64,000 nt of DNA, taken from assembly GCF_001899075.1 (NCBI RefSeq), contig NZ_MKVA01000001.1, positions 83,577 through 147,576 on the forward strand. Direction: 5' to 3'. Below, piece by piece: positions 9,240 through 19,193 of this stretch. Within the stretch, counting starts at the first letter, position 1. Each line of letters starts with the position of its first letter. Both the position numbers and the translations under genes were made by a program. This DNA is from Devosia sp. 67-54 (GTDB taxonomy: Bacteria; Pseudomonadota; Alphaproteobacteria; Rhizobiales; Devosiaceae). The notes below the pieces were generated by a model. It did no database searches and was not told the origin of the DNA. It was given only the letters and a program-made list of their open reading frames with translations.

Positions 9240-10328
9240 TTGCAGATGACAATTCTGGTCACCGGCGGCTGTGGATTTATCGGGTCCAATTTCATCCTCG
9301 ACTGGATGGCGGCGACCAGCGAGCCCGTGGTCAACCTCGACAAGCTGACCTATGCCGGCAACCCGGCCAACCTCGCGCCGCTGGTGGGCAGCAACCGCTA
9401 CAGCTTCGTGCAGGCGGGCATCGAGGATTACGACACCGTGGCGGCGCTGCTGGCCCGGCACGACATCCGCGCGGTGGTGAATTTCGCCGCCGAGAGCCAT
9501 GTCGACCGCTCCATCCACGGGCCCGAGGCCTTCATCCAGACCAATGTGGTGGGCACGCTCCGGCTGCTCGAGGCGGTGCGCGGCCATTGGGCGGGGCTGA
9601 GCCCCGACGCCCGCGCCGGCTTCCGCTTTCTCCACGTCTCGACCGACGAGGTCTACGGCACGCTCGGGCCGGACGATCCGCCGTTCACCGAGGCGACGCC
9701 GTTTCAGCCCAACAGCCCCTACGCCGCGAGCAAGGCGAGCTCGGACCATCTGGTGCGCGCCTGGCACGAGACCTACGGCCTGCCCACCCTCACCACCAAT
9801 TGCTCGAACAATTACGGGCCGCTGCACTTCCCCGAAAAGCTGATCCCGCTGATCATCCACAATGCGCTGGGCGGCAAGGATCTGCCGATCTATGGCGACG
9901 GCCGGCAGGTGCGCGACTGGCTCTATGTCGGGGACCATTGCAGCGCCATCCGCCGCGTGCTCGAGGCGGGCGCGCCCGGCGCCACCTACAATGTCGGCGG
10001 CAACAACGAGAAGCCCAACATCGAGGTGGTGCGCGCTATCTGCGGCCTTCTCGATGTGGAACGGCCGCGGCCCGACGGCGTTTCCTATGCCAGCCAGATC
10101 GCCTTCGTGAAGGACCGCCCCGGCCATGACCGCCGCTATGCGATCGACGCCTCCAAGATCCGCCGCGAGCTTGGCTGGAGCCCGGCCGAGACGTTCGAGA
10201 CCGGCATCGCCAAGACCGTGCGCTGGTACCTCGACAATCCCGGCTGGGTCGCCAGCGTGACCTCGGGCGCCTATCGCGACTGGATTGCCGCGCAGTACGC
10301 GGCCGCCCCCGCCGAGGCCGGCGCATGA
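9240..10328 (+). CDS. rfbB: dTDP-glucose 4,6-dehydratase
   Basis: This is a 362-aa extended SDR enzyme; residue 3 (ATG at 9246) could also be the start. The NAD-binding motif is [10 protein letters not shown] near residue 10. [11 protein letters not shown], the catalytic STDEVYG segment and the [11 protein letters not shown] active-site tyrosine/lysine segment are all diagnostic for RfbB/RmlB. It converts dTDP-glucose to dTDP-4-keto-6-deoxyglucose, the second step of dTDP-L-rhamnose synthesis. It overlaps rfbA by ATGA, so the two are translationally coupled. Confidence 0.96.
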   Translation: MQMTILVTGGCGFIGSNFILDWMAATSEPVVNLDKLTYAGNPANLAPLVGSNRYSFVQAGIEDYDTVAALLARHDIRAVVNFAAESHVDRSIHGPEAFIQTNVVGTLRLLEAVRGHWAGLSPDARAGFRFLHVSTDEVYGTLGPDDPPFTEATPFQPNSPYAASKASSDHLVRAWHETYGLPTLTTNCSNNYGPLHFPEKLIPLIIHNALGGKDLPIYGDGRQVRDWLYVGDHCSAIRRVLEAGAPGATYNVGGNNEKPNIEVVRAICGLLDVERPRPDGVSYASQIAFVKDRPGHDRRYAIDASKIRRELGWSPAETFETGIAKTVRWYLDNPGWVASVTSGAYRDWIAAQYAAAPAEAGA

Positions 10329-11251
10329 GCCGCAAGGGCATCATCCTCGCCGGCGGCGCCGGCACGCGGCTGCACCCGGCAACGCTGGTGGTGAGCAAGC
10401 AATTGCTGCCGGTCTACGACAAGCCGATGATCTACTATCCGCTGTGCACGCTGATGCAGGGCGGCATCCGCGACATCCTCATCATCTCCACCCCCGACGA
10501 CACGCCGCGCTTCCGCCAGCTCCTCGGCGACGGCAGCCAGTGGGGGATCAGCCTCAGCTATGCCGTGCAGCCCAGCCCCGACGGCCTGGCGCAGGCGTTC
10601 CTGATCGGCGCCGGCTTCATCGGCAGCGATCCCAGCGCGCTGATCCTGGGCGACAACATCTTTTACGGCCACTCGATCACCGAGTTGTTGGCGCGCGCCG
10701 ATGCCCGCGCCGCCGGCGCCACGGTGTTCGCCTATCACGTCAACGACCCCGAGCGGTACGGCGTGGCCGAGTTCGACGCCGACGGCACGGTGGTCGGCCT
10801 CGAGGAAAAGCCGGCCGCGCCCAAATCCAGCTACGCCGTCACCGGGCTCTACTATTACGACAGCGACGTGGTGGAGCTGGCGCGCGGGCTGAAGCCGTCG
10901 CCGCGCGGCGAGCTCGAGATCACCGACCTCAACCGGCTGTACCTGACGCGCGGCACGCTGAAGGTCGAGCTGATGGGCCGCGGCTACGCCTGGCTCGACA
11001 CCGGCACGCACGACTCCCTGCTGGAGGCGAGTCAGTTTATTGCGACTCTGGAGCACCGGCAGGGGTTCAAGGTCGCCTGCCCCGAAGAGGTGGCCTGGCG
11101 CATGGGCTGGGTGAGCGACGAGCAGCTGCTCAAGCTGGCCGAGCCGATGGCGAAGAGCGGGTATGGAAAATATCTGATCAGCATGCAAATAGAGACCCGC
11201 AAATTAAGCGACGCACTCAAGGACTCTGGACAATCTAATTGCCTTCACTAA
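10325..11251 (+). CDS. rfbA: Glucose-1-phosphate thymidylyltransferase
   Basis: This 308-aa protein has [20 protein letters not shown] at the N-terminus, the family's nucleotide-binding motif, and [23 protein letters not shown] and [14 protein letters not shown] further on. It makes dTDP-glucose from dTTP and glucose-1-phosphate, the first dTDP-rhamnose step. Family members normally end shortly after the GYGKYLI stretch; here about 20 extra residues follow in AT-richer DNA and overlap the next gene by 13 bp. This suggests that the native stop was lost at a recombination junction near 11165-11180. Confidence 0.95.
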   Translation: MSRKGIILAGGAGTRLHPATLVVSKQLLPVYDKPMIYYPLCTLMQGGIRDILIISTPDDTPRFRQLLGDGSQWGISLSYAVQPSPDGLAQAFLIGAGFIGSDPSALILGDNIFYGHSITELLARADARAAGATVFAYHVNDPERYGVAEFDADGTVVGLEEKPAAPKSSYAVTGLYYYDSDVVELARGLKPSPRGELEITDLNRLYLTRGTLKVELMGRGYAWLDTGTHDSLLEASQFIATLEHRQGFKVACPEEVAWRMGWVSDEQLLKLAEPMAKSGYGKYLISMQIETRKLSDALKDSGQSNCLH

Positions 11252-13632
11252 CCTTTGTTAAATTATTTCTCCCGACCGCCGTGCGACGACCGCTTGGCAA
11301 GCTGTGGAGATTGCGGCAGCGTTGTGGAAGCTGGTCCGCTACTGCAGCCAATATTATTGGCCGCATAAGAGAAAGCGGCGTTGCCACCGTGCTGAAAGCT
11401 AGCATGCGGCAACCATTGGTCTCCAACCAGCCTTCCGAGGAGGGCCCCCAGGAACTCAGGGTTGCGGTGAAGATGCGCCTTACAGGAGATATGGCGCCGG
11501 TAGACGTGAAAACAACGGACAGGACGTTCTCGATCCTCATGCCCGTGTATCGACCCCGCATTGACGAGTTACGAGCAGCTATTGACTCGGTGCTTCGGCA
11601 AACAGCGCCATGGTGGGAATTGTGTATCGTAGTCGACGGCGGCGCAACTTCTTCACTGTCAAATCTTCTCAACGCCAGCGCAGCTAAAGACAGCCGAGTT
11701 CGCTATTTGATAAGCGACGCAAATGAGGGAATTTCCGCCGCCACAAATCGTGCGTTCAGGATGTCGACGGGATCATTTGTCCTGCTTATGGATCAAGACG
11801 ACCTACTAAGCGCTGACGCCATCGAAATAATAAACGACACGATACAGGCGCATCCCGATGCCGATTTTCTATATTCCGACGAAGTTATCATTGACTCCAA
11901 CGATGATCCCATTAAGTTTTTCCTTAAACCCGACTGGTCTCCGTGCTTCTTACTTTCAAGTATGTACACCGGTCATCTAAGTTGTTATCGTAGAAGCTTT
12001 GTAGAAAATATAGGCTCATTCAGAAGTGAATATGACCTATCGCAGGACTACGATCTTGCACTGCGTGCTTCTGAAAGTACCGAAAATATATTTCATATTC
12101 CGCAGATACTTTACGGGTGGCGAGCATCTGAAGGCTCGGCTTCGGTTGGTGGCAAGCCTCAAGCAAGAGATAGCAATAAGGCCGCACTTCAAGCAGCCTT
12201 GAGCCGTCGAGGAATAACAGGAACTATCGTTGAGGATGGATATGTAAATAGAATTCAATTTGAACCCAAGCCCGGAGATCTGGTATCTATTATCATTCCA
12301 TCTGATAACTACAATCATATATCAAATACCATCAACGCGTTGCTTGGCTTTCATAATGACACATCGACAGAGATAATCGTTGTCACAAATTCTTCTCTCT
12401 GCAAGAAGCTGCCCCCTCGCTATGATAGCGTACGTTTTATTCCATTTGACGCGAAATTCAATTTTTCAGCAAAATGTAATCTAGGCGCCAAACATGCTAA
12501 TGGCAATATTCTTCTATTTTTGAACGACGATGTAAGCCCAAATCGTAATAACTGGCTTGATGCATTTGTTGGAACTTTGGCAATACCTAACGTCGGTGCT
12601 GTGTCGCCCCGTTTGATATATTCTGACGAAAGACTCCAGTTTGCAGGAATGGTTACGGGCGTGCGTAGCCTAGTTGGCAGTGCTTTGCACGGGCTTCCAG
12701 TTGCGACCTCGCTAAACTTGGACATGGCCCAGCATATGCGCGAAGTCTCTATTTTGTCTGGCGCATGCTTAGCGATCTACAAGTCAATCTATGATAGGTT
12801 GGGGGGGTTCGACGAAACGCACTTCCCTATTGCCCATTCCGACATCGATCTTTCATTCAAGGTAAGAGCGGCCGGCCTTAGGTGTGTGTACAACCCTGCG
12901 TCCACTCTGACACACATAGGTCACGCTTCCTTTGAAACGGGAGGCTTCGTACCAAGCGGAGTGAAAGACCCAGCGGATGCGTTAATGATCGCTCGTTGGC
13001 CTGGGTACACTTCATATGATCCCTACTTTACCCCGGCGATGGCGAAGGTCCTATACACTGACTCGCCTGAGCCTTTCGAGATCTTTCCGGGGAAATTCGA
13101 ATCGGGCTTTCCCAAGGAAACGCTAATGGCGATAGTGAGTGATCTCGAGCGCACCTCACACAACGGGGCTATAGCTCGCTACCTAGCCGAGAAAGCGCGA
13201 ACCGGAAGTCTTGTGGTACTTGCCTCCCCAGTTGATGGGCCAATGCGAGCTGAGATGCTTTGCAACGGCTTGTCCGTCATTGTGGATCAAATGGCTTTGG
13301 TTGATTACCGCTTAACCGCTGAATTTGTTCAGGCATTTGAAACTGTGCTGTTTGGGACGCTGCGGGCTGCTCAGTTGCTTTGCCGGACCAGTTCCTTCAT
13401 TCGCTCTGAACTTTGGGTACCCCAAGATGAGCTGGATGGAATCCCTTTGGGTACCTATCACGGCGCTTATCAAGCTCTAGGCTGCGCAACGGTAGTCAAA
13501 GCTCCAACGCTCGGGCTACAAAAGTTCTTGGCAGCGTTCAGCGGCCAAGTTGGCCTTCAACCTTTCGCCGAAGATCAGCTTGCTGGTGGTCGGTCACCAT
13601 TCTTGGCAAGCACTGCTCCCTCGTCTCTTTGA
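11239..13632 (+). CDS. Two-domain glycosyltransferase family 2 protein
   Basis: This is a 797-aa protein. After a basic N-terminus of about 90 residues, a first GT-A domain starts at [10 protein letters not shown] and carries [15 protein letters not shown]; a second domain starts at [20 protein letters not shown] and carries [18 protein letters not shown], and a [20 protein letters not shown] acceptor-side segment follows. The last 190 residues match nothing I recognise. Tandem GT2 proteins often build repeating glycans or cap chains. The gene is visibly poorer in GC than rfbA before it, with many AT-ending codons, so it looks horizontally acquired. Its 3' end overlaps the convergent GT2 gene by 58 bp. 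Confidence 0.85.
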   Translation: MPSLTFVKLFLPTAVRRPLGKLWRLRQRCGSWSATAANIIGRIRESGVATVLKASMRQPLVSNQPSEEGPQELRVAVKMRLTGDMAPVDVKTTDRTFSILMPVYRPRIDELRAAIDSVLRQTAPWWELCIVVDGGATSSLSNLLNASAAKDSRVRYLISDANEGISAATNRAFRMSTGSFVLLMDQDDLLSADAIEIINDTIQAHPDADFLYSDEVIIDSNDDPIKFFLKPDWSPCFLLSSMYTGHLSCYRRSFVENIGSFRSEYDLSQDYDLALRASESTENIFHIPQILYGWRASEGSASVGGKPQARDSNKAALQAALSRRGITGTIVEDGYVNRIQFEPKPGDLVSIIIPSDNYNHISNTINALLGFHNDTSTEIIVVTNSSLCKKLPPRYDSVRFIPFDAKFNFSAKCNLGAKHANGNILLFLNDDVSPNRNNWLDAFVGTLAIPNVGAVSPRLIYSDERLQFAGMVTGVRSLVGSALHGLPVATSLNLDMAQHMREVSILSGACLAIYKSIYDRLGGFDETHFPIAHSDIDLSFKVRAAGLRCVYNPASTLTHIGHASFETGGFVPSGVKDPADALMIARWPGYTSYDPYFTPAMAKVLYTDSPEPFEIFPGKFESGFPKETLMAIVSDLERTSHNGAIARYLAEKARTGSLVVLASPVDGPMRAEMLCNGLSVIVDQMALVDYRLTAEFVQAFETVLFGTLRAAQLLCRTSSFIRSELWVPQDELDGIPLGTYHGAYQALGCATVVKAPTLGLQKFLAAFSGQVGLQPFAEDQLAGGRSPFLASTAPSSL

Positions 13633-14471
13633 TAGTCTTGGAGCTTTGTAATCCGCGTGTCATCGCAGTGGCGGTAGTAAGCAGCCAACACGTTTATCGC
13701 GGCCGCTGGCTCAGTCCGCGTGTACCGTAGCACCAACTCCCAGTCCTCAAGCGACTTTAGCGATTCATCCCAACCGCCGGCGGCATCAACCAGGGAGCGT
13801 CGATGGACCATAACATTCGTGTCGATATAATTCCCGGTTTCCAGTAGGGCTCTGTCGAAGTTCTTCCACAAAATTCGCTCCTGATGAAAATTGTGAATGT
13901 CCGTGACCAAAGCCCCATAGGCTAAGCTAATCTCAGGCCGCGTTGCGAGCACATCTACGGCTTTCTTTAGAAAATCTGGATACCAGACGTTATCATCGTC
14001 AAGATAGGCGATGAATGAACCGCGACTGGCGCGTATGCCTGCATTCCTCGCCGCAGACGCCCCGCGGTTGCTCTGGTGCAAATACCTTATCCGCGGATCG
14101 ACCAAGAACCTTGCGACGACGGAACGGGTGTCGTCCTCACTACCGTCGTCAACGACCAACAATTCCCAGTCGCGAAAGCTCTGGGCCAACACACTCTCAA
14201 TTGCTTCGCCCACGTATCGCGCTCGATTGTGCGTTGGCATTACTACGGAGACGGCCGGAGATTCCAAAGTGGCTACCGCAGCGCTGGCCCCCGGGGGGCG
14301 CTCAGGCGCGGACTGAAGTAGCTGCTCCAGTCGATATATTCGACTCTGGAGCGTGTCCATCTGGGCTCGTATTGCATATTCTGAACCCCATAGCCGCCTT
14401 TTGATCCAGCGCAATGGAGGGGCAAGTCGTGATCTGCGAAGGCGACGGCTTAAATTGCGAAGATTGACCAT
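13575..14471 (-). CDS. Glycosyltransferase family 2, copy 1 of a tandem pair
   Basis: This 298-aa protein starts at ATG 14471; an adjacent TTG at 14474 is possible. A basic, possibly membrane-peripheral N-terminus and a short helix (RIYRLEQLLQS) precede the GT-A domain, which has VSVVMPTHNRARYVGEAI, LLVVDDGSEDDT, the DXD-containing FIAYLDDDNVWYPDFL and the acceptor-side DWELVLRYTR. It is clearly paralogous to the next gene upstream on the same strand, sharing the order and wording of all these blocks. It lies in the AT-richer block and its 3' end overlaps the opposite 797-aa glycosyltransferase by 58 bp. The sugar is unknown. Confidence 0.85.
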   Translation of the reverse strand: MVNLRNLSRRLRRSRLAPPLRWIKRRLWGSEYAIRAQMDTLQSRIYRLEQLLQSAPERPPGASAAVATLESPAVSVVMPTHNRARYVGEAIESVLAQSFRDWELLVVDDGSEDDTRSVVARFLVDPRIRYLHQSNRGASAARNAGIRASRGSFIAYLDDDNVWYPDFLKKAVDVLATRPEISLAYGALVTDIHNFHQERILWKNFDRALLETGNYIDTNVMVHRRSLVDAAGGWDESLKSLEDWELVLRYTRTEPAAAINVLAAYYRHCDDTRITKLQDYQRDEGAVLAKNGDRPPAS

Positions 14472-14499
14472 CAACTACTCGCTAAACGTTATCGGCGAC

Positions 14500-15366
14500 T
14501 CATTCTACATTCAAGAATCGCCTAGATAGTCGATGCTCGTCACATTGGCGATAGTAAGCACCGAGTACATCAAGGGGATACCCATCCTTGTCTCGTGTCA
14601 TACGCAAAGCCAAGTCCCAATCAGACGCGGCCACATTTGGATCCTCCCGCCAATATCCATATTTTTCAAATAGCTCTCGTCGATGAACAATCACATTCGT
14701 ATCGATAAAATTCGCGACCGTGAGAGCTTGGCGATTGAACGGCTCCCACATAATGCGCCTCCCATGCTCGAATAAATCGCTAACCAGCGCGGCGTAGGCA
14801 AAGTCGACTTCTGGAGAGACAGCAAAAAGGTCGGTCGCCCTTAGAAGGAAGTCGGGATACCAGAGGTTGTCATCATCCAAATATGCCAGTAGCGGCGCTC
14901 TCGTGGCCGCTACACCAACATTGCGTGCGGCGCCCGCACCCGCGTTTTCTTGCCAGACATATCGGATACGAGGATCTGCGAGATAGGGCGCTACTGCCGT
15001 TCTAGTGTCATCAACGCTACCGTCGTCCACGACGACCAGTTCCCAGTCAGTGAAACGTTGTTCAATAACGCTCCGAATAGCTTCGCCTACGAACGATGCG
15101 CGGTTATGAGTAGGCATGACCACCGATACTACTGGACTGCCTAAGGCCTCAACGGCTTTCGCCGCCCCCGGTAGCCTCGCTGCAGCTGTTCCAGTGAGCA
15201 ACTTTTCAAGCCGCAACGCGCGTTCAACGAGACGTTGCTCGGCTTGATCTAGTAGCAAAAGCCTACCTTCAACCTCCAACAAGCGGCTGGAAAGCGGAGC
15301 AAGTATCTTGTCTTGCAATGATTTGAGCCGCGCCACTAGCCGTAAGTAAATTGATGCTGGTCTCAT
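14500..15366 (-). CDS. Glycosyltransferase family 2, copy 2 of a tandem pair
   Basis: This 288-aa protein starts at ATG 15366, which overlaps the TGA stop of wzt (ATGA); in-frame upstream starts would run into wzt. A coiled-coil-like N-terminus (LLLLDQAEQRLVERALRLEK) leads into the GT-A domain with VSVVMPTHNRASFVGEAI, VVVDDGSVDDT and LLAYLDDDNLWYPDFL. The C-terminal region has ASDWDLALRMTRD. The close match to the neighbouring 298-aa protein indicates tandem duplication. It is the third gene of the wzm-wzt-GT2-GT2 run and probably works on the glycan exported by that pair. Confidence 0.86.
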   Translation of the reverse strand: MRPASIYLRLVARLKSLQDKILAPLSSRLLEVEGRLLLLDQAEQRLVERALRLEKLLTGTAAARLPGAAKAVEALGSPVVSVVMPTHNRASFVGEAIRSVIEQRFTDWELVVVDDGSVDDTRTAVAPYLADPRIRYVWQENAGAGAARNVGVAATRAPLLAYLDDDNLWYPDFLLRATDLFAVSPEVDFAYAALVSDLFEHGRRIMWEPFNRQALTVANFIDTNVIVHRRELFEKYGYWREDPNVAASDWDLALRMTRDKDGYPLDVLGAYYRQCDEHRLSRRFLNVE

Positions 15367-16109
15367 GCAGGTCCGTTCATGGTCTCTGGTTCCGGTATCA
15401 ACGGCAGATCTGCTATTGGTCTGCCTTGCTCCATTTGCACCTTGCGATTGCAAAATCGTCCAATCAGCGCATCTGAATGGCTCGCCAGCAGCACGATGGA
15501 TGAGCGGGCGAACAGCCCCTCGATGCGCTTTTGCGCCTTCTCCTGGAAGGCGGCGTCGCCGGCGCCGATGCCTTCGTCGATGAGCAGGATATCGTGCTGC
15601 AGGGCGGTGGAGATGGCGAAGGTCAGGCGGGCCTGCATGCCGGCCGAATAGATCTTCATCGGCAGCTCAAGGAAATCGCCGAGGTCGGTGAAGGCGGCGA
15701 TGTCGGGAATCTGGGCTGCGATCTCGCGCTTGCTCATGCCGAGGATGTAGCCCCGGAGGTAAATGTTCTCGATGCCGGTCGCCTCGGGGTCCATGCCGGC
15801 CGAGGGGTCCAGCAGCGTGCCCACCCGGCCTTCGATGCACACACTGCCCGACACCGGCTTGTAGATGCCGGCCAGCACGCGCAGCAGCGTAGTCTTGCCC
15901 GAGCCGTTGTGGCCGACCAGCCCGATGCGGTCGCCGTCGCTGATCTCGAGGTTCAGCTTGTCGATGGCGCGCACAGCGACGATGTCCCGGGCGCCGGCCA
16001 TGACGCGGCCGCCTGTCGCCTGCGCCAGCACGGTGTTCTTCAGCGAGCGGGCGTTGGCGCCGAAGATGGCGAATTCGACCGACAGGTCCTTGATCGAGAT
16101 ATGGGCCAT
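15363..16109 (-). CDS. wzt: Polysaccharide ABC transporter ATP-binding protein (Wzt/KpsT-like)
   Basis: This 248-aa ATPase starts at ATG 16109. Walker A is GHNGSGKT (about residues 66-73); a signature-like region IYSAGMQARLTFAIS and Walker B DILLIDEGIGAGD follow. The preceding insert MSIKDLSVEFAIFGANARS-type N-terminus and the atypical signature are characteristic of the KpsT/Wzt/TagH group. It ends soon after the D-loop/H-loop region (VLLASHSDALI), so it lacks the C-terminal carbohydrate-binding domain of coupled O-antigen Wzt proteins. Together with the adjacent permease it would export lipid-linked glycan across the inner membrane. The last 45 or so codons are AT-richer than the rest, matching the downstream glycosyltransferases rather than the upstream part. 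Confidence 0.9.
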   Translation of the reverse strand: MAHISIKDLSVEFAIFGANARSLKNTVLAQATGGRVMAGARDIVAVRAIDKLNLEISDGDRIGLVGHNGSGKTTLLRVLAGIYKPVSGSVCIEGRVGTLLDPSAGMDPEATGIENIYLRGYILGMSKREIAAQIPDIAAFTDLGDFLELPMKIYSAGMQARLTFAISTALQHDILLIDEGIGAGDAAFQEKAQKRIEGLFARSSIVLLASHSDALIGRFCNRKVQMEQGRPIADLPLIPEPETMNGPA

Positions 16110-16114
16110 CCGGG

Positions 16115-16993
16115 TTACACCCAATAGGCGATGCGGGCATAGGCCCGGCGGTAGAGATACGCGGTGCCGGCAAGGCCGATCGCGGCGAGGCCGAGCGCGA
16201 ACAGCCAGCTGTGCGGGGCGATGTCGTGGCCGAGCAGCGGCGCGCGGGTGAGCTCGAGGATGTGGTAGAGCGGGTTCCACTCGATGAAGGCGGGGCGGCT
16301 CGACAGCGTCGCCGGCGACCAGAACACCGGGGTCACGAAGAAGATCACCTGCACGACGTTGGCGATCACCTGCGGGATGTCGCGGAAGCGGGTGCTGAGG
16401 ATGCCTGCGGCGAGCCCCATCCAGGCGGCGTTGACGAGGAACAGCGCGAAGCCGGGGATGAACAGCAGGAACTGCCAGTCGGGCACGATGCGGAACCACA
16501 CCAGCACGACCAGGTAGATCGCCATGTTGAAGCCCCAGATGATGACGTTACGCGCGAGCATGCGAAAGAAGTGCACGGAGACCGGCAGCGGCACGTTCTT
16601 GATGTAGGCCTCGTTGCCGATGAAAACGGCCGTGCCCTCGTTGATGCAGCTGGTCAAAAGTCCCCAGTTTATAAGGCCTACAGCGATATAAGGCAGCGTG
16701 CTGCTCATGTCCTGGTGGAACAGCGTCGAAAACACCAGCCCCATGGCCGCCACCATGATGCCCATGCTGAGGGTCAGCCAGAACGGGCCGAGCACCGAGC
16801 GGCGGAAGCGCTGGCGGATCTCGTGGAAGGCGAAGCGCGTCCAGATCGGGTATTTGCGGAAGCCCTCGACCAGGTCGGCGATGGCCTCGTCGGCGAGATG
16901 GTCGGCGGTGATCAGCTTCACCGGGACGGCGGCGGTTCCGGGGCGGACATCGCGGGCCAGGGTCTGCTCCGGCGCATGCACGTTCTCGGCCAA
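16115..16993 (-). CDS. wzm: Polysaccharide ABC transporter permease (Wzm/KpsM-like)
   Basis: This is an ABC-2 type permease. No ATG fits; the best start is TTG 16993 behind GGAG at 9-nt spacing (292 aa), with GTG 16981 as an alternative. An N-terminal amphipathic part ends RFAFHEIRQRFRRSVLGPFW, the hallmark of the ABC-2 polysaccharide export family. About six membrane helices follow, with the conserved FFVTPVFW and a LYHILELTRAPLL segment near the end. It forms the membrane channel for the Wzt ATPase, whose start lies five bases downstream. Confidence 0.9.
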   Translation of the reverse strand: MAENVHAPEQTLARDVRPGTAAVPVKLITADHLADEAIADLVEGFRKYPIWTRFAFHEIRQRFRRSVLGPFWLTLSMGIMVAAMGLVFSTLFHQDMSSTLPYIAVGLINWGLLTSCINEGTAVFIGNEAYIKNVPLPVSVHFFRMLARNVIIWGFNMAIYLVVLVWFRIVPDWQFLLFIPGFALFLVNAAWMGLAAGILSTRFRDIPQVIANVVQVIFFVTPVFWSPATLSSRPAFIEWNPLYHILELTRAPLLGHDIAPHSWLFALGLAAIGLAGTAYLYRRAYARIAYWV

Positions 16994-17362
16994 GTGGTTG
17001 TTCTCCGGTGTGCGCGGGCGGCGCCCGAGGCGGCCGCGGGGGCCGTAGGTTCTCCGCCAAGCCCTTGTTCGCGCTGGCGCCCGCGCCTTTACCACCCTCC
17101 CCGCCCCCCGTCCATGCCGGCAAAACGCCCCACCCGCCCAACGACACAAAGTCTTGTGGTCACCCGGCTTTGGCCTCACCCTGCTGGGTGATGCACGTGC
17201 CCGGGTGGTTGCGTAGGGTCCGGTCATAGCGGCTCTTTCAGTCAGGCCGACTATGAACTTGGCGGCACGACCGGGCGCGGTCGTGCCGCTTTCATATGTC
17301 GGCGTATGAGCAGAACCTGCCCCGGGCTCGCGCGTTGTCTCCGGACACGCAGCGAGGATCAG
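16994..17362. other. Intergenic region between wzm and an 86-aa gene, with a hairpin
   Basis: About 370 bp separate two divergent genes. A perfect 10-bp inverted repeat CGGCACGACC / GGTCGTGCCG with a 6-nt loop lies at 17263-17288 and is followed by CTTTCAT, so it could be a terminator-like or regulatory structure. I see no convincing coding sequence; short frames here lack protein-like composition. Promoters for wzm and for the 17363 gene should lie here. Confidence 0.5.
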
Positions 17363-17623
17363 ATGCCGCTTGACGAAATCGAACAGAAAGCCAGCGACTG
17401 GCTGGGCTCCGACGAGCTGGCGAGGCAGCTGTCCCAGATGGACATGGTCGAGGCCGAGAGCGCACTGCGGAGCGGGCTCGCCGCCCTCGACGGCGGGCTC
17501 GAAATCCTCGGCCTCGGGGAAAAGCCGCGCGGCGTGACGCGGGTGATCGAGCTGTCCTGGCGGCGCGGGCCGGGCGGTGCCGAGCACAAGACCTCGATCC
17601 TGCTGCCCACCACAGCGGCCTAG
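17363..17623 (+). CDS. Small hypothetical protein, 86 aa
   Basis: The ATG at 17363 follows GAGG at 5-nt spacing; an in-frame start at 17306 is less likely. The protein begins MPLDEIEQKASDWLGSDELA, an acidic helical N-terminus, and continues with LAALDGGLEILGLGEKPRGV and a basic strand. There is no signal peptide or membrane segment. I do not recognise the family. It lies about 100 bp before the membrane protein gene at 17724. The coding prediction rests on the ribosome binding site and a composition that fits neighbouring genes. Confidence 0.55.
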   Translation: MPLDEIEQKASDWLGSDELARQLSQMDMVEAESALRSGLAALDGGLEILGLGEKPRGVTRVIELSWRRGPGGAEHKTSILLPTTAA

Positions 17624-17723
17624 CGGCGCGACTCCTCACCGTTCGTCAAGTCCTTGCTCCGCCTGGCGGACAGGCGAGAAATCTAGTGGGCCAACGCCCC
17701 CGGCTCAGGTTAAGGATGGGGCC

Positions 17724-19193
17724 ATGGACAGGGCGGCAGCCGAACGAGAAGCGATCCGACTGTGGCGCAATTTGCCGGTGCAGGACCGCCTGACGCAGCG
17801 TCAGGCGCAGGCCTTTGCCGCCATGATCGCGCCGACGCTCGAATTCGAAGCGCCCGAGAAGCGCGCCCGCATCATCGCCGACTGGCTCGAGCACGACCTC
17901 GCCAAGAGCGACATCGTGGTGGTCGACACCGGCGAGGACGACTCCGGCCACCAGCGCCTGCAGGCGCCGCCCTGGCCGACCCGCGAGGGCGCCTCGGCGC
18001 TGGCCTTCGCCATCTCGCTGCTGGTGATGATCGCCCGGCGCCCCGACATTTTGTCCAACGCCATGTTGTGGGCCGAGGACGGCGCGGTATATTTTGCCGA
18101 CGCCTGGAACAGGGGCGCGCTCGCGGCCTTGTTCCTGCCCTTCGCCGGCACGCTGCAGCTCTTCCCGCGCGGGGTCTATGGATTGGCCACGCTGCTGCCG
18201 GTGCAGTTCGTGCCGCTGTTCGGCGTGTGGGCGGCGCTGCTGGTGCGGGCGGCGATCCCCGCCTTCCTGTTTTCCTCGCGTTTTCCCTGGATCGACTGGC
18301 GGGCCAAGGTGGCGGTCGCCGCGTATTTCCTGCTGATGCCGAACCTCGCCGAGGTGCACGTCAACCCCGCCAACACGCACTGGTATCTCGGCCTCTACCT
18401 GCTGGCTGTGGTGCTGGCCGACGCGCCGCGCACCCGGCGCTGGCAGATCCACGACTGGGCAGTGCTGCTGGTCGCGGGCCTTTCCGGGCCGATGATCCTG
18501 TTCGTGCTGCCGGCCCTGCTGTGGCGCAGCCTGGCGCAGCGCCACACGACGGCCGCCCGCAGGGCCTATCTCGGCGTTGCCGCCGCCCTCGCGGCGCTGC
18601 AACTGGTGCTCATCGTCGTCACGGCGCTCGGACGCGAGACCCATCCAACTTACGATACCGGCTTCTTCGCCATTCCGGTGACGCTGGTGTCGCACGTCAT
18701 TCTCGGCTTCATCACGCCCAACCGCTGGATCGGTGCGCTGTCGGTGCTGGTGATCGCAGTGCCGGCGCTGGTCCTCGGCCTTGCCGTGATGATCGCGGTG
18801 CTGGTGCGTGGCGATTGGCGGGCGCGCGGTGTCACGGTGATCCCCGTGCTGGTGGTGGCGGCGGCCATCTACACGCCGATGTTCCGGCTCAGCGAAACGC
18901 AATGGGCGCCGCTGTTCGGCGTCGCGGGCGACGGCTATTTCGTGGTCACCGGCATCGCCTGGGCGGTGACGCTGGTCTATTTCTCGACCATCTACCTGCC
19001 GCGCCTGTCCAACGAAGCGCTGGCGGCGCTGGTGCTGGTCGCGGGTCTGCTGATCCTCTTCGACTTTCCGCTGCCGCCCGTCGCCGGCCCGCCCTTCGCG
19101 CCGGAGGCCGCGCGCATCGCCGCGGCGCCCGCGGGCGAGCCGCTGATCGTTCCCATTTCGCCGCCCGGCTGGGAGATGGAGCTCGACAAGTGA
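17724..19193 (+). CDS. Polytopic membrane protein of unknown function in the polysaccharide locus
   Basis: This 489-aa protein starts at ATG 17724 behind AAGGA at 7-nt spacing. The first 100 residues are soluble and charged, with RQAQAFAAMIAPTLEFEAPE and a pair of acidic stretches. About ten hydrophobic segments follow, including LAFAISLLVMIARRPDILSN and VHVNPANTHWYLGLYLLAVV. The layout, with AMLWAEDGAVYFADAW after the first membrane segment, resembles GT-C-type or Wzy-like membrane glycan proteins, but no family signature is decisive. Its stop overlaps the GTG start of rfbD (GTGA), so it is co-expressed with dTDP-rhamnose synthesis. Confidence 0.75.
   Translation: MDRAAAEREAIRLWRNLPVQDRLTQRQAQAFAAMIAPTLEFEAPEKRARIIADWLEHDLAKSDIVVVDTGEDDSGHQRLQAPPWPTREGASALAFAISLLVMIARRPDILSNAMLWAEDGAVYFADAWNRGALAALFLPFAGTLQLFPRGVYGLATLLPVQFVPLFGVWAALLVRAAIPAFLFSSRFPWIDWRAKVAVAAYFLLMPNLAEVHVNPANTHWYLGLYLLAVVLADAPRTRRWQIHDWAVLLVAGLSGPMILFVLPALLWRSLAQRHTTAARRAYLGVAAALAALQLVLIVVTALGRETHPTYDTGFFAIPVTLVSHVILGFITPNRWIGALSVLVIAVPALVLGLAVMIAVLVRGDWRARGVTVIPVLVVAAAIYTPMFRLSETQWAPLFGVAGDGYFVVTGIAWAVTLVYFSTIYLPRLSNEALAALVLVAGLLILFDFPLPPVAGPPFAPEAARIAAAPAGEPLIVPISPPGWEMELDK

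Noticed and set aside
17211..17312. An 18-codon ORF spanning the hairpin upstream of the 86-aa gene
   Set aside because: No ribosome binding site and the hairpin occupies most of the coding stretch.
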